A DNA stretch of 64,000 bases from Rhodoferax sp. OV413 (lineage in GTDB: Bacteria > Pseudomonadota > Gammaproteobacteria > Burkholderiales > Burkholderiaceae_C). The DNA lies in the NCBI RefSeq assembly GCF_900104385.1, contig NZ_FNJA01000002.1:1-64000 (forward strand), given 5' to 3'. The notes beneath the pieces were generated by a model. It was not told the DNA's origin. It searched no databases and was given only the letters and a program-made list of their open reading frames with translations. Of the stretch, positions 25,601 through 33,761 are shown in pieces. The position numbers were made by a program, and so were the translations under genes. Numbering within the stretch: position 1 is the stretch's first letter; each line of letters begins with the position of its first letter.

Positions 25601-25747
25601 GGCGAGATCAACAAGATTGTGGACACGCAAGCAGTGAAGGACCGGATCGCCGGGTTGGGTGGTGAAGTGGCGCCGATGGCGCCCGCGAGGTTTGGGGGGA
25701 ATGCGCATGGGGATGCGGCGTGGGTTGGGAAGTTGATCAAGGAATAG
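25601..25747 (+). pseudogene. 3' remnant of a Bug/TctC gene
   Basis: An open fragment of 48 codons ending TAG 25745-25747 reads GEINKIVDTQAVKDRIAGLG, then GEVAPMAPARFGG and ending GKLIKE. It is colinear with codons 280-330 of the Bug gene at 21533-22534 (TEINKILATQAVKDRIAGLG). It lacks a start codon, signal peptide and most of the binding domain. It lies upstream of the diguanylate cyclase gene, on the far side from the intact copy. Confidence 0.85.
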
Positions 25748-25907
25748 CGGAATTGGGGGATTGAGGTCAGGTTATCGCTACTTTTAATGAAGCAATCTAT
25801 CCAAATGAGGTCTACTTAAATATCGATCATTGCAGTTAAAGTCGTCGCGTCATATCGCAGCCCTTTGCGATATGCATCACTTTATGCCCCGAGGAGAACC
25901 ACATAGC

Positions 25908-26849
25908 ATGCAAGAAAGAATGGAGGAAGATCGAATCCGAACCCTCAATCGGGATGAGCATGTGAGGTTCTCAAGTCGTGAACGCGAGCTAAACGAATAT
26001 CGGGAGCTGCTGGAAATGCAGCAGCGGGAATTCGATTCCTACCGCAAGCGCGCTCAGGAAGAACAGCTCGCACGAGAGACAGAGTTCCAGAAGGAACAAC
26101 AAGACCGCGAGAAGATGTTCGCTCAACGTGAAAAACAACTCACGATGCGACACCGCGATTTCGAAGAACGTCTGATGCAACGCCAAGTGGAGGTTGAACA
26201 TCTGCGTGATCGTTTGCAAACCGAGGTAGCAGAGCGTGAGCTGAAGGTTCAGCAAACACTCGTCGAACTCGCGCTCGAAAAAGAGCGATACAACGAGGAA
26301 AGCAGGAGGAAGATCGAGCGCACATCGAAAGATTACGTTGCTGATGCACTTGAGACGCTAGATGTAAAAGAAGCTCAGTTCCACACAACGTCGAAGATAT
26401 GGAGTGGGGTCGGGGCTGCATCACTTGCATTAGCCATTGCTTTTTTCGCATATCTCACGTTGTCTACAGCAATTTCAATTCCCAGCCCAATAACTTGGGA
26501 GTTCTTAGCGTTCGCTGTCTTCAAAGGTTTAGTTGCGGTAGCTCTGCTTGCGGGTCTTTCCAAGTATGCATTTCTTCTCGGAAATTCATACATGCAAGAG
26601 GCGTTGAAGAATGCCGATCGCCGGCATGCAATCAACTTTGGCAAGTTTTACTTGGAATCGTACGGGGCGGCTGCCGAATGGTCTCAAGTTAAGGAGGCCT
26701 TCGAGCACTGGAACATCACAGGTACAAATGCATTCAAAAGAGCCGAAGAATCTGTGCCAGATATCGGTACGCTCGAAAAGGCTATCGCGCTGTTGGAGCG
26801 TGCTGGCAAAGCATTGCCAAAACTGAAAGGCGACGGCAGTGGCATCTAA
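25908..26849 (+). CDS. Coiled-coil protein with two membrane segments, unknown function
   Basis: About 313 residues. Residues 15-155 are an unbroken highly charged helix (Glu, Arg, Gln, Lys) with coiled-coil character. Two hydrophobic helices follow at about 166-186 and 198-216, then a 95-residue soluble tail containing NADRRHAINFGKFYLESYG. A GAGGAG lies 11 bases before ATG 25908; ATGs at 25872 and 25884 and a TTG at 25830 are in frame but lack such a site. Base composition and codon use are clearly more A/T-rich than in neighbours, and the next genes are unrelated, which points to horizontal acquisition. No family is recognised. Confidence 0.7.
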   Translation: MQERMEEDRIRTLNRDEHVRFSSRERELNEYRELLEMQQREFDSYRKRAQEEQLARETEFQKEQQDREKMFAQREKQLTMRHRDFEERLMQRQVEVEHLRDRLQTEVAERELKVQQTLVELALEKERYNEESRRKIERTSKDYVADALETLDVKEAQFHTTSKIWSGVGAASLALAIAFFAYLTLSTAISIPSPITWEFLAFAVFKGLVAVALLAGLSKYAFLLGNSYMQEALKNADRRHAINFGKFYLESYGAAAEWSQVKEAFEHWNITGTNAFKRAEESVPDIGTLEKAIALLERAGKALPKLKGDGSGI

Positions 26850-26864
26850 CCTCTGCAGAACCAG

Positions 26865-27158
26865 ATGAACATCACTCCCACCCCCCTCTCCGCCGCGCTC
26901 GCAGGCCTGTTCTCGGCCCTCCTACTGCCCGTCCTCTGGTCCCACTTCGGTGGTTCAGGCTCGGCGGACAGCATCGGCTTGGTCGTAGGTTTCCTGCTCG
27001 TCGTCGCGCTGCCCGCACACGCCTTTGTGCTGGGCTTTGGCCGCAGCCAGGTGACCAACCCCAGAACCCTGGACACGGCCTTGCTCAAGCGCATAGCTGC
27101 CTGGCTGGTGGCGGTGGCGGCAACCGTGGCGGTGGCAGAGTTCTTGAAGGCGCAGTGA
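26865..27158 (+). CDS. Small integral membrane protein, 97 aa
   Basis: Three hydrophobic segments (about 8-25, 35-57 and 74-93) fill most of the 97 residues, with short charged links. It begins 15 bases after the coiled-coil gene but has the ordinary high GC of the chromosome, so it is probably native. No family recognised. It is convergent with the LysR gene at 27178. Confidence 0.6.
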   Translation: MNITPTPLSAALAGLFSALLLPVLWSHFGGSGSADSIGLVVGFLLVVALPAHAFVLGFGRSQVTNPRTLDTALLKRIAAWLVAVAATVAVAEFLKAQ

Positions 27159-27177
27159 GTTCAGCCCGCCGCTAGCG

Positions 27178-28125
27178 TCAGGCGGTCTTCCCGCTAGGCA
27201 GGCTGTTCACCGACAGCCGGTGCGCGAGCTGCTGTTCGCGGAACGTCTGGGTAACGAAATCCACGAAGGCGCGGGTCTTGGCGGGCAGCAGTTTCTGGCT
27301 GGCGAAGTACAGCGAGATGGGGCCGACATCGCAATACCAATCGGGTAGCAGCCGCACCAGCGCACCGCTTTGCAGATGCGGCAGCGCGTGCGGTATAGAC
27401 ACCAGGCCGACGCCCAGGCCCAGCAGCGCCGCGGGGCAGATCGCGTCCGGCCCGTTGACCAGCAGCGCGGGCTTGTGGCCGATCACCATTTCGACGCCGG
27501 CGCTGTTGCGCATCACATGGGTACGCAAGCGGCCGCTCAGGGGCGAGCGCATCACGATGCTGGCCAGGTCGGCCAAGCCGGCCGGGTCGGTGGGCCGGGG
27601 CTTGCCTTGCAGAAAAGCCGGCGAGGCCACGGTAATGCAGTGCATGCGCGCCAGTTCGCGTGCCACCATGCCGGGCGGCAGGTCGAAGCCCCCGCCAAAG
27701 GCCACATCGAAACCGCCGGCGATCAGGTCCAGCGGGCGGTTGTCGAAAGACCAGTCGGGCGTCACCGCCGGGTAGCGGGCGAGGAAGGCCGGCATCAACG
27801 GCAGCAGGTAGTCCATGCCGAAGCCGGGCGCGGAGTTCAGCTTGAGCACCCCGGCCGGCTGGCCGGCGTTCACCGTGACGTCGGCAATCGCGCCCTGGAT
27901 GCTGTCCAGGCCGCCCTGCACCGACTGCAGGAAGCGCTCGCCGGCTTCGCTCAGCGTCAGGCCGCGCGTGCTGCGCTGGAACAGGCGCACGCCCAGGTTG
28001 CGCTCCAGCTGGGCGACGTTGCGGCTCACCGCCGCTGGCGTCAGCGCCAGCCGGCGCGCGGCCGACGAGAAGCTGCCAGTCTCGGCGCTGCGCACAAACG
28101 ACTCCAGATTGGCCAGGGTTTCCAT
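27178..28125 (-). CDS. LysR-family transcriptional regulator
   Basis: A 315-residue regulator with N-terminal HTH (LESFVRSAETGSFSSAARRL, TPAAVSRNVAQLERNLG) and the effector-domain features of the large DhcR/AaeR-like branch (DVAFGGGFDLPPGMVARELA). It is divergent from the Rossmann reductase at 28247 across 121 bases, so that gene is its most likely target. The intergenic region holds the palindrome CTAGCGCTAG near 28173. Confidence 0.93.
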   Translation of the reverse strand: METLANLESFVRSAETGSFSSAARRLALTPAAVSRNVAQLERNLGVRLFQRSTRGLTLSEAGERFLQSVQGGLDSIQGAIADVTVNAGQPAGVLKLNSAPGFGMDYLLPLMPAFLARYPAVTPDWSFDNRPLDLIAGGFDVAFGGGFDLPPGMVARELARMHCITVASPAFLQGKPRPTDPAGLADLASIVMRSPLSGRLRTHVMRNSAGVEMVIGHKPALLVNGPDAICPAALLGLGVGLVSIPHALPHLQSGALVRLLPDWYCDVGPISLYFASQKLLPAKTRAFVDFVTQTFREQQLAHRLSVNSLPSGKTA

Positions 28126-28246
28126 CGCTTACCTTCAACAAATGCTTGAAACTGATTCTGCCTGATTGCAACTAGCGCTAGAAGCCGCCCTTGCCTAAAG
28201 TTCGGTCCATCAACACAACGCAGTCTCTGCACCGAAAGGAAACACC

Positions 28247-28843
28247 ATGACCATCTCCATCATCGGCGCCGGCGCCATCGGCTCGGCCATCGCCCGTCAT
28301 CTGGCCCGCAACGGCATCGCGGCCAGCATCGCCAACAGCCGCGACCCGCAATCGCTCAAGGCGCTGACCGACGAACTGGGGCCGCACATCCAAGCCGTGA
28401 CCGTGCAAGAAGCCGCCCAGGCCGACCTGGTGTTCCTGGCGGTCAATTGGGACCGGGTGTCCGCCGCGCTGAAGGACCTGGGCCCGTGGAACGGCCGCAT
28501 CCTGGTGGATGCCAACAACGCTGTGCAAGTGCCCTCGTACCAGCCGGTCGACCTGGGCGGCCGCGCTTCCAGCGAAGCGGTAGCGCAGTGGGCGCCGGGT
28601 GCCCGTGTGGTCAAGGCCTTCAACCACCTGATCGCCGCCGCGCTGGGTGCAGACCCGAAAGTCGATGGCGGCCGCCGCGTGCTGTTTCTGTCCGGCCCCG
28701 ATGCCGATGCGAAGCAGACCGTCAGCGATCTGATCACGCGTCTGGGCTATGCACCCGTGGACCTGGGTGGTGTGGAACAAGGCCGGCTGGTGCAGTTCCC
28801 CGGCGGCCCGCTGGCGCTGCTGGATCTGGTAAAGCTGGGCTGA
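28247..28843 (+). CDS. NAD(P)-binding oxidoreductase, F420-dependent-NADP-reductase-like fold
   Basis: A 198-residue single-domain protein starting MTISIIGAGAIGSAIARHL, a complete dinucleotide-binding motif, and containing FNHL and the C-terminal VDLGGVEQGRLVQFPGGPLA typical of the NADP-oxidoreductase/F420 family. In bacteria without F420 these proteins are usually NADPH-dependent reductases of unknown substrate. GAAAGGAAACACC precedes the ATG. It is divergent from its probable LysR regulator and 51 bases before an oxygenase gene. Confidence 0.88.
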   Translation: MTISIIGAGAIGSAIARHLARNGIAASIANSRDPQSLKALTDELGPHIQAVTVQEAAQADLVFLAVNWDRVSAALKDLGPWNGRILVDANNAVQVPSYQPVDLGGRASSEAVAQWAPGARVVKAFNHLIAAALGADPKVDGGRRVLFLSGPDADAKQTVSDLITRLGYAPVDLGGVEQGRLVQFPGGPLALLDLVKLG

Positions 28844-28894
28844 TTGCCGGGCGCTTGCACAGGCTGGGGCGCCAGCCTGACTACACTGCCCCCG

Positions 28895-29635
28895 ATGCGC
28901 CAGCCCCCTCCTTCGCACCCCGCGCGAGACCTTCTTACGTCCTACTTCTGGAGCGGCGATGCCCTGCGCAGCCGCAGCGTGGGGGGTGTTGTGCTGTCCG
29001 GCAGGGTGGACGTACCCGCGCCCCCTGCCAGGCTGGTGGCAGATTGGGACAAGGATATAGCGGAGCGCCTGGGCCTGGAGCCCGGAGACGTGGAGGCCCT
29101 GCCTTTGCCGCGCGCGCGTACCCGCTGGCCGGACTACAAACTCTGTGTGCAGGCGGTGGCCGACTGGACGCGCGGGTTGGGTCTGCAAGAGGTGCTGGCA
29201 TCCTCAGACGTCGCTCTGATGGCCTGCCGCGGCGCGCGCTACCACCATGACGGCGCGCAATACGGCAGCGCAGCGTTTTGCAATCTGTTTTTGAGCGAAG
29301 ACCGGGGGTTGGACCTGCACTTTCCCGCTACCGGCCTGCGCATGCCTTTGGCCAGGGGGACGGTGGTGGTGTTCGATACCGGCCAGCCGCATGCCGTGAT
29401 TGAACGCCGCAGCGCCGGCTTCGATGCGGCCGACTTCCCACCTGACCGGGATTGCAGCCTGGTCTTTCTGACCTGGGAGCTGCCTATCGAGAATGCCGAC
29501 GTAGCACGCGCGCTGGGGGTCGCATTTGACATCGATCCTGCAACCGCGGCGCAACTGGATGAAGAACAGGTCTGGCGGAATGGCGCACCGGCCAGCGTGT
29601 GCCCGGATTCCGGCCGGTGGCGCCAGACGGGCTAA
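28895..29635 (+). CDS. 2-oxoglutarate/Fe(II)-dependent oxygenase-like protein
   Basis: About 246 residues. The double-stranded beta-helix core carries HHDG (RYHHDGAQYGSAAF, His-x-Asp pair) near 116-120 and a distal His in GQPHAVIERR near 168, the expected iron triad; an Arg follows for 2-oxoglutarate. ATG 28895 is taken as start; an in-frame TTG at 28844 directly abuts the previous gene. No ribosome binding site is obvious. The substrate is unknown. It is convergent with the Bug gene at 29658. Confidence 0.75.
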   Translation: MRQPPPSHPARDLLTSYFWSGDALRSRSVGGVVLSGRVDVPAPPARLVADWDKDIAERLGLEPGDVEALPLPRARTRWPDYKLCVQAVADWTRGLGLQEVLASSDVALMACRGARYHHDGAQYGSAAFCNLFLSEDRGLDLHFPATGLRMPLARGTVVVFDTGQPHAVIERRSAGFDAADFPPDRDCSLVFLTWELPIENADVARALGVAFDIDPATAAQLDEEQVWRNGAPASVCPDSGRWRQTG

Positions 29636-29657
29636 CGCCAGCCCGCGCGCCCCGGTT

Positions 29658-30620
29658 TTAATCGACGCTGACCTTGGCAGCGCTGACCAGCTTGGCGAAG
29701 CGCTCGGTGTCGTCCTTGATCTGGCGCGCCATCTGCTCGGAGCTGTTGCCCACGGGCTCGGCGCCGATATCGTCCATCTTCTTGCGGAAGTCGGGGCTGT
29801 GGATGATCTTCACCATCTCGGTGTTCAGGCGCAGCACCACGTCCTTGGGCGTGGCGGCCGGCACCAGCACGCCGAACCAGGTGCCCAGGTCAAACCCTTT
29901 CAAACCGGCTTCGTCCAGCGTGGGCACGTCGGGCAAGGCGCTGGAGCGCTTGGCGGTGGTCACAGCCAGCGCGCGCAGCTTGCCGCCCTTGATGTGCTGC
30001 AGCACCGGGGTGATGGTGTCGAAGGACATGGTGATCTGGCCGCCCAGCAGGTCGGTGGTCAGCGGGCCGCTGCCCTTGTAGGGCACGTGCAGCAGCTGCA
30101 CGCCGGCCATGCCTTCGACCTGCGCGCCGATCAGGTGCTGCACCGTGCCGTTGCCGTTCGAGCCGAAGGTCAGCTTGCCGGGCTCGGCCTTGGCCAGGGC
30201 CAGCAGCTCCTTCACCGATTTGGCCGGTAGCTGCGGGTTGACGGTCAGCACATTCGGCACCAGGGCGACGGTGGTGATGGGGGCGAAGTCTTTCTGGAAG
30301 TCGTAGGGCAGCTTTTTGTAGACGCTGGTGGCGATGGTGTGGTGCACCGCACCCATCAGCAGGATGTGGCCGTCCGCCTTGGACTTGGCCACGTAGTCGG
30401 CGCCCAGCGTGGCGCCGGCGCCGGGCTTGTTTTCCACGATCACCGGCTGGCCCAGGCTTTTGGACAGCTCCTGGCCCAGGGCGCGGGCCAGCACGTCGGT
30501 GGTGCCGCCGGCTGGGAAGGGCACGACCAGGCTGATCGGCCGACTAGGGTAGTTCTGGGCCAGGGCACTGAGGCTGTGCAAAGCAACGGCAGCGGCGATC
30601 CAACGGATTCTTGTAGGCAT
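29658..30620 (-). CDS. Bug/TctC-family periplasmic solute-binding protein
   Basis: A 320-residue exported protein: signal peptide 1-21 (SALAQ), then YPSRPISLVVPFPAGGTTD, VENKPGAGATLG and HVPYKGSGPLTTDLLGGQ. ATG 30620 is preceded by AGGAGA. It follows the tartrate/D-malate dehydrogenase gene by 26 bases on the same strand, so it probably binds a C4-dicarboxylate such as tartrate or malate. No TctA/TctB genes are nearby. Confidence 0.92.
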   Translation of the reverse strand: MPTRIRWIAAAVALHSLSALAQNYPSRPISLVVPFPAGGTTDVLARALGQELSKSLGQPVIVENKPGAGATLGADYVAKSKADGHILLMGAVHHTIATSVYKKLPYDFQKDFAPITTVALVPNVLTVNPQLPAKSVKELLALAKAEPGKLTFGSNGNGTVQHLIGAQVEGMAGVQLLHVPYKGSGPLTTDLLGGQITMSFDTITPVLQHIKGGKLRALAVTTAKRSSALPDVPTLDEAGLKGFDLGTWFGVLVPAATPKDVVLRLNTEMVKIIHSPDFRKKMDDIGAEPVGNSSEQMARQIKDDTERFAKLVSAAKVSVD

Positions 30621-30646
30621 TTTTGTCTCCTCGGGTGGATCGGCGG

Positions 30647-31714
30647 CTAGGCTTGCAAGAAGGCGCAGACGGCTTGCGTCACCTGGGCCGTGGTGGCCTG
30701 GCCACCCAGGTCGCGGGTGTGCAGCGCCGGGTCGGCGGTGACCTTCTCGATGGCGGCCATCAGACGCTTGGCAGCGGCCGGCTCGCCCAGGTGTTCGAGC
30801 AGCATCACGCAGCTCCAGAAGGTGCCGACCGGGTTCGCCAGGCCCTTGCCCATGATGTCGAAGGCCGAGCCGTGGATGGGCTCGAACATGCTGGGGTAGC
30901 GGCGCTCGGGGTCGATGTTGCCGGTGGGCGCAATGCCCAGGCTGCCGGCCAGCGCAGCGGCCAGGTCGCTGAGGATGTCGGCATGCAGATTGGTGGCGAC
31001 GATGGTGTCCAGCGTGGCCGGGCGGTTCACCATGCGGGCGGTAGCGGCGTCGACCAGTTCCTTGTCCCAGGTGACGTCGGGGAACTCGGCGGCGATCTGC
31101 ACCGCGATCTCGTCCCACATCACCATGGCGTGGCGTTGGGCGTTGCTCTTGGTGACCACGGTCAGCAGCTTGCGGGGCCGGCTCTGGGCCAGCTTGAAGG
31201 CGTAGCGCAGGATGCGTTCGACGCCGACGCGGGTCATGATGGACACATCGGTGGCGGCCTCAATCGGGTGGCCCTGGTGCACACGGCCGCCCACGCCCGA
31301 GTATTCGCCTTCGGAGTTCTCGCGCACGATGACCCAGTCCAGGTCTTTCGGGCCGCAGCGCTTGAGCGGGCCGTCGATGCCGGGCAGGATGCGCGTGGGC
31401 CGCACATTGGCGTACTGGTCGAAGCCCTGGCAGATCTTCAGGCGCAGGCCCCACAGGGTGATGTGGTCGGGGATGTGCGGGTCGCCGGCCGAGCCGAACA
31501 GGATCGCGTCCTTGTCGCGCAGCGCGTCCAGGCCGTCGGCGGGCATCATCACGCCGTACTGGCGGTAGTAGTCGCCGCCCCAGTCGAAGCTTTCGAACGC
31601 GAACTGGAAGCTGTTGCCGGCGGCGGCCAGGGCCTGCAGCACGGTCTGGCCGGCGGGCACGACTTCTTTGCCGATGCCGTCGCCGGGAATGCTGGCGATT
31701 TTGTAAGTCTTCAT
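30647..31714 (-). CDS. Tartrate dehydrogenase / D-malate dehydrogenase (decarboxylating)
   Basis: The 355-residue enzyme belongs to the isocitrate/isopropylmalate dehydrogenase superfamily: N-terminal IPGDGIGKEVVPAG, substrate loop VRPTRILPGI, RENSEGEYSGVGG, metal-binding Asp in NLHADILSDLAA and NAD segment EPIHGSAFDIMGKG. These match the tartrate dehydrogenase/DmlA branch, which oxidises D-malate or tartrate with NAD and Mn(II). Its partner is the Bug gene just downstream, and a LysR gene of the DmlR type is divergent across 103 bases. Exact substrate preference (malate, tartrate) cannot be fixed. Confidence 0.92.
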   Translation of the reverse strand: MKTYKIASIPGDGIGKEVVPAGQTVLQALAAAGNSFQFAFESFDWGGDYYRQYGVMMPADGLDALRDKDAILFGSAGDPHIPDHITLWGLRLKICQGFDQYANVRPTRILPGIDGPLKRCGPKDLDWVIVRENSEGEYSGVGGRVHQGHPIEAATDVSIMTRVGVERILRYAFKLAQSRPRKLLTVVTKSNAQRHAMVMWDEIAVQIAAEFPDVTWDKELVDAATARMVNRPATLDTIVATNLHADILSDLAAALAGSLGIAPTGNIDPERRYPSMFEPIHGSAFDIMGKGLANPVGTFWSCVMLLEHLGEPAAAKRLMAAIEKVTADPALHTRDLGGQATTAQVTQAVCAFLQA

Positions 31715-31817
31715 GGGGAGTCTCCTAAGGGGTTGCGGTGGTGCTGATTCTTCCGGCCCTACAGGGAAAAATTCACTGCTAAAGTGAAAGTATCTTTAAC
31801 TCTGGGTTAACGCTGCC

Positions 31818-32735
31818 ATGGCCAACGCCACCGACCTGCAGTTCTTCTCGACCCTGGCCGGCAAGGCCAGCCTGAGCGCGGCGGCGCGCGAAATGGGCAT
31901 CAGCACGGCGGCGGTCAGCAAGCACCTGGCGCAGATGGAGACGCGCCTGGGCGTGGCGCTGGTGACGCGCAGCACCCGGCGCATGGGCCTGACGCCCGAG
32001 GGGGAAACCTATCTGGGCCACGCGCGCCGCATCCTGGCCGACATGGACGACCTGGACCAGCTGATAGGCACGGCCCGCGTCGCACCCAAGGGCTTGCTGC
32101 GCGTCAACGCCACGCTGGGCTTTGGCCGGCGCCAGGTGGCGCCGGTGATCTCGCGCTTTGTGCGCGCCTATCCCGAGGTCGAGGTGCAGCTGCAGCTGTC
32201 GGTGCATCCGCCGCCACTGACCGACGACAGCTTCGACGTCTGCATACGCTTCGGCGCGCCGCCGGATGCGCGGGTGATTGCCCGGCGCCTGGCCGCCAAC
32301 CAGCGCGTGCTGTGCGCCGCCCCGGCCTACCTGGCCCAGCACGGCACGCCCAAGACGCCGCACGAGCTGGCCCGGCACAACTGCATAGGCATCCGCCAGG
32401 GCGACGAGGCCTACGGCGTGTGGCGCATCTTCAGCGGCCGCGGTAGCAAGCAGAAGACCGAGACCCTGAAGGCCCGCGGCAACCTCAGCACCAACGACGG
32501 CGAGATCGCGGTGCAATGGGCGCTGGACGGCCACGGCATCGTGCTGCGCGCCGTATGGGACGTGGCGCACCACCTGGACAGCGGCCGCCTGGTGCAGGTG
32601 CTGGCCCACTGCCAGACGCCCGAGGCCGACATCTACGCGGTGATCCCCAAGCAGCACCAGATGTCGGTGCGGGTGCGCAGCTTTGTGGACTTTCTTAGCG
32701 CGGCGCTTACGCAGGAAGTTGCGCGCAACCCCTAG
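31818..32735 (+). CDS. LysR-family regulator (DmlR/TtuA-like)
   Basis: A 305-residue regulator, HTH at about 1-60 (LQFFSTLAGKASLSAAAREM, then STAAVSKHLAQMETRLG) and effector domain with SFDVCIRFGAPPDARVIARRL. It is divergent from the tartrate/D-malate dehydrogenase operon, which fits an activator responding to the dicarboxylate. The 103-base interval holds TTAACTCTGGGTTAA near 31797-31811, an inverted pair beside its start. Confidence 0.92.
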   Translation: MANATDLQFFSTLAGKASLSAAAREMGISTAAVSKHLAQMETRLGVALVTRSTRRMGLTPEGETYLGHARRILADMDDLDQLIGTARVAPKGLLRVNATLGFGRRQVAPVISRFVRAYPEVEVQLQLSVHPPPLTDDSFDVCIRFGAPPDARVIARRLAANQRVLCAAPAYLAQHGTPKTPHELARHNCIGIRQGDEAYGVWRIFSGRGSKQKTETLKARGNLSTNDGEIAVQWALDGHGIVLRAVWDVAHHLDSGRLVQVLAHCQTPEADIYAVIPKQHQMSVRVRSFVDFLSAALTQEVARNP

Positions 32736-32744
32736 CCCGCGCCA

Positions 32745-33671
32745 TCAGAGCCCGTGCGCGGCCCGCAGGCATTCCTGCAGCACCCGCGTGGCCCGTGACG
32801 GCTCGGGCGTGCGGCGGGTGATGCCCAGAAACTGGCAGGCGTAATGGAACAGCGCGGGCTGCACCGCGCGCATCTGGCCTTTTTGCACAAAGCCCTCGGC
32901 ATAGTGGTCGGGCAGGAAACCCAGGTAGTGGCCGCTCAGGATCAGCGTGGCGATGGATTCCTGGTCGAAGCCCGTGGCCTTGCGTGGCAGGCGCTCGCGC
33001 TGGCTGATTTCCATGTTCGGCGAGTGCTGGCCCAGCCCGGCAAACGGGTAGCGGCGCAGATCGTCCCAGCCCATGGCCTGCATGTCCTGCCCGAACAGCA
33101 CATGCTGCGCGCCGCAATACAGCAGCATGGTTTCGCCAAACAGCGCGTCGTAGGCCAGGCTGTCGGCGTTGCGGTGGCCAGGGATGATGCCCAGCTGGAA
33201 CTGGCCGTCCAGCACCCCGCGCTCGATGGCGTGGATGGTGGCCACGTGCAGGCACAGGCGCACATCCGGCGCCTGCTGCGCAAACTGGGCAATCGCCGCA
33301 TGGATGCGGGCCTGCGGGTTGCTGGCGGTCTTGTCGAATACGGCCAGGTGCAGCTCGCCGCCCATGCGCTGGTGCAGCGCATCCACGCTGGCGCGGAAGG
33401 CGTCGGCCCCGGCCAGCAGGCGCAGGGTCTCGGTGTAGATCTGCTGGCCTTCGGGGGTCAAGGCAAAGCCGCTGCGGCCGCGGCGGCACAAGGTCAGGCC
33501 GAGCCGGGTTTCCAGGTCTTTGACGTGGCGGCTGACGGTGGAGGTGCCGATGTTCAACTCCAGCTCGGCGGCAGCCATGCCGCCGCACTCGACCACGCTT
33601 TTGAATACCCGCAGCAGGCGGATGTCCATATCGGTCAGCTGACCGAGCACAGCTTTGTTCTTTACTTGCAT
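32745..33671 (-). CDS. LysR-family transcriptional regulator
   Basis: The 308-residue protein begins with a short leader, then DIRLLRVFKSVVECGGMAAA and a normal HTH (NIGTSTVSRHVKDLETRLG) with a LysR effector domain. It is divergent from the omega-amino-acid transaminase gene across 90 bases and is its likely regulator. It is convergent with the LysR gene ending at 32735, 9 bases apart. Confidence 0.92.
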   Translation of the reverse strand: MQVKNKAVLGQLTDMDIRLLRVFKSVVECGGMAAAELELNIGTSTVSRHVKDLETRLGLTLCRRGRSGFALTPEGQQIYTETLRLLAGADAFRASVDALHQRMGGELHLAVFDKTASNPQARIHAAIAQFAQQAPDVRLCLHVATIHAIERGVLDGQFQLGIIPGHRNADSLAYDALFGETMLLYCGAQHVLFGQDMQAMGWDDLRRYPFAGLGQHSPNMEISQRERLPRKATGFDQESIATLILSGHYLGFLPDHYAEGFVQKGQMRAVQPALFHYACQFLGITRRTPEPSRATRVLQECLRAAHGL

Positions 33672-33761
33672 ATTCTGCTAACTACAGAGTGGTATTTAAC
33701 TCTTTATGAGAGTAACAGGGGCGGCAAGAATGCGGAATTCTTTTTCTACTTGGAGCGCGCC

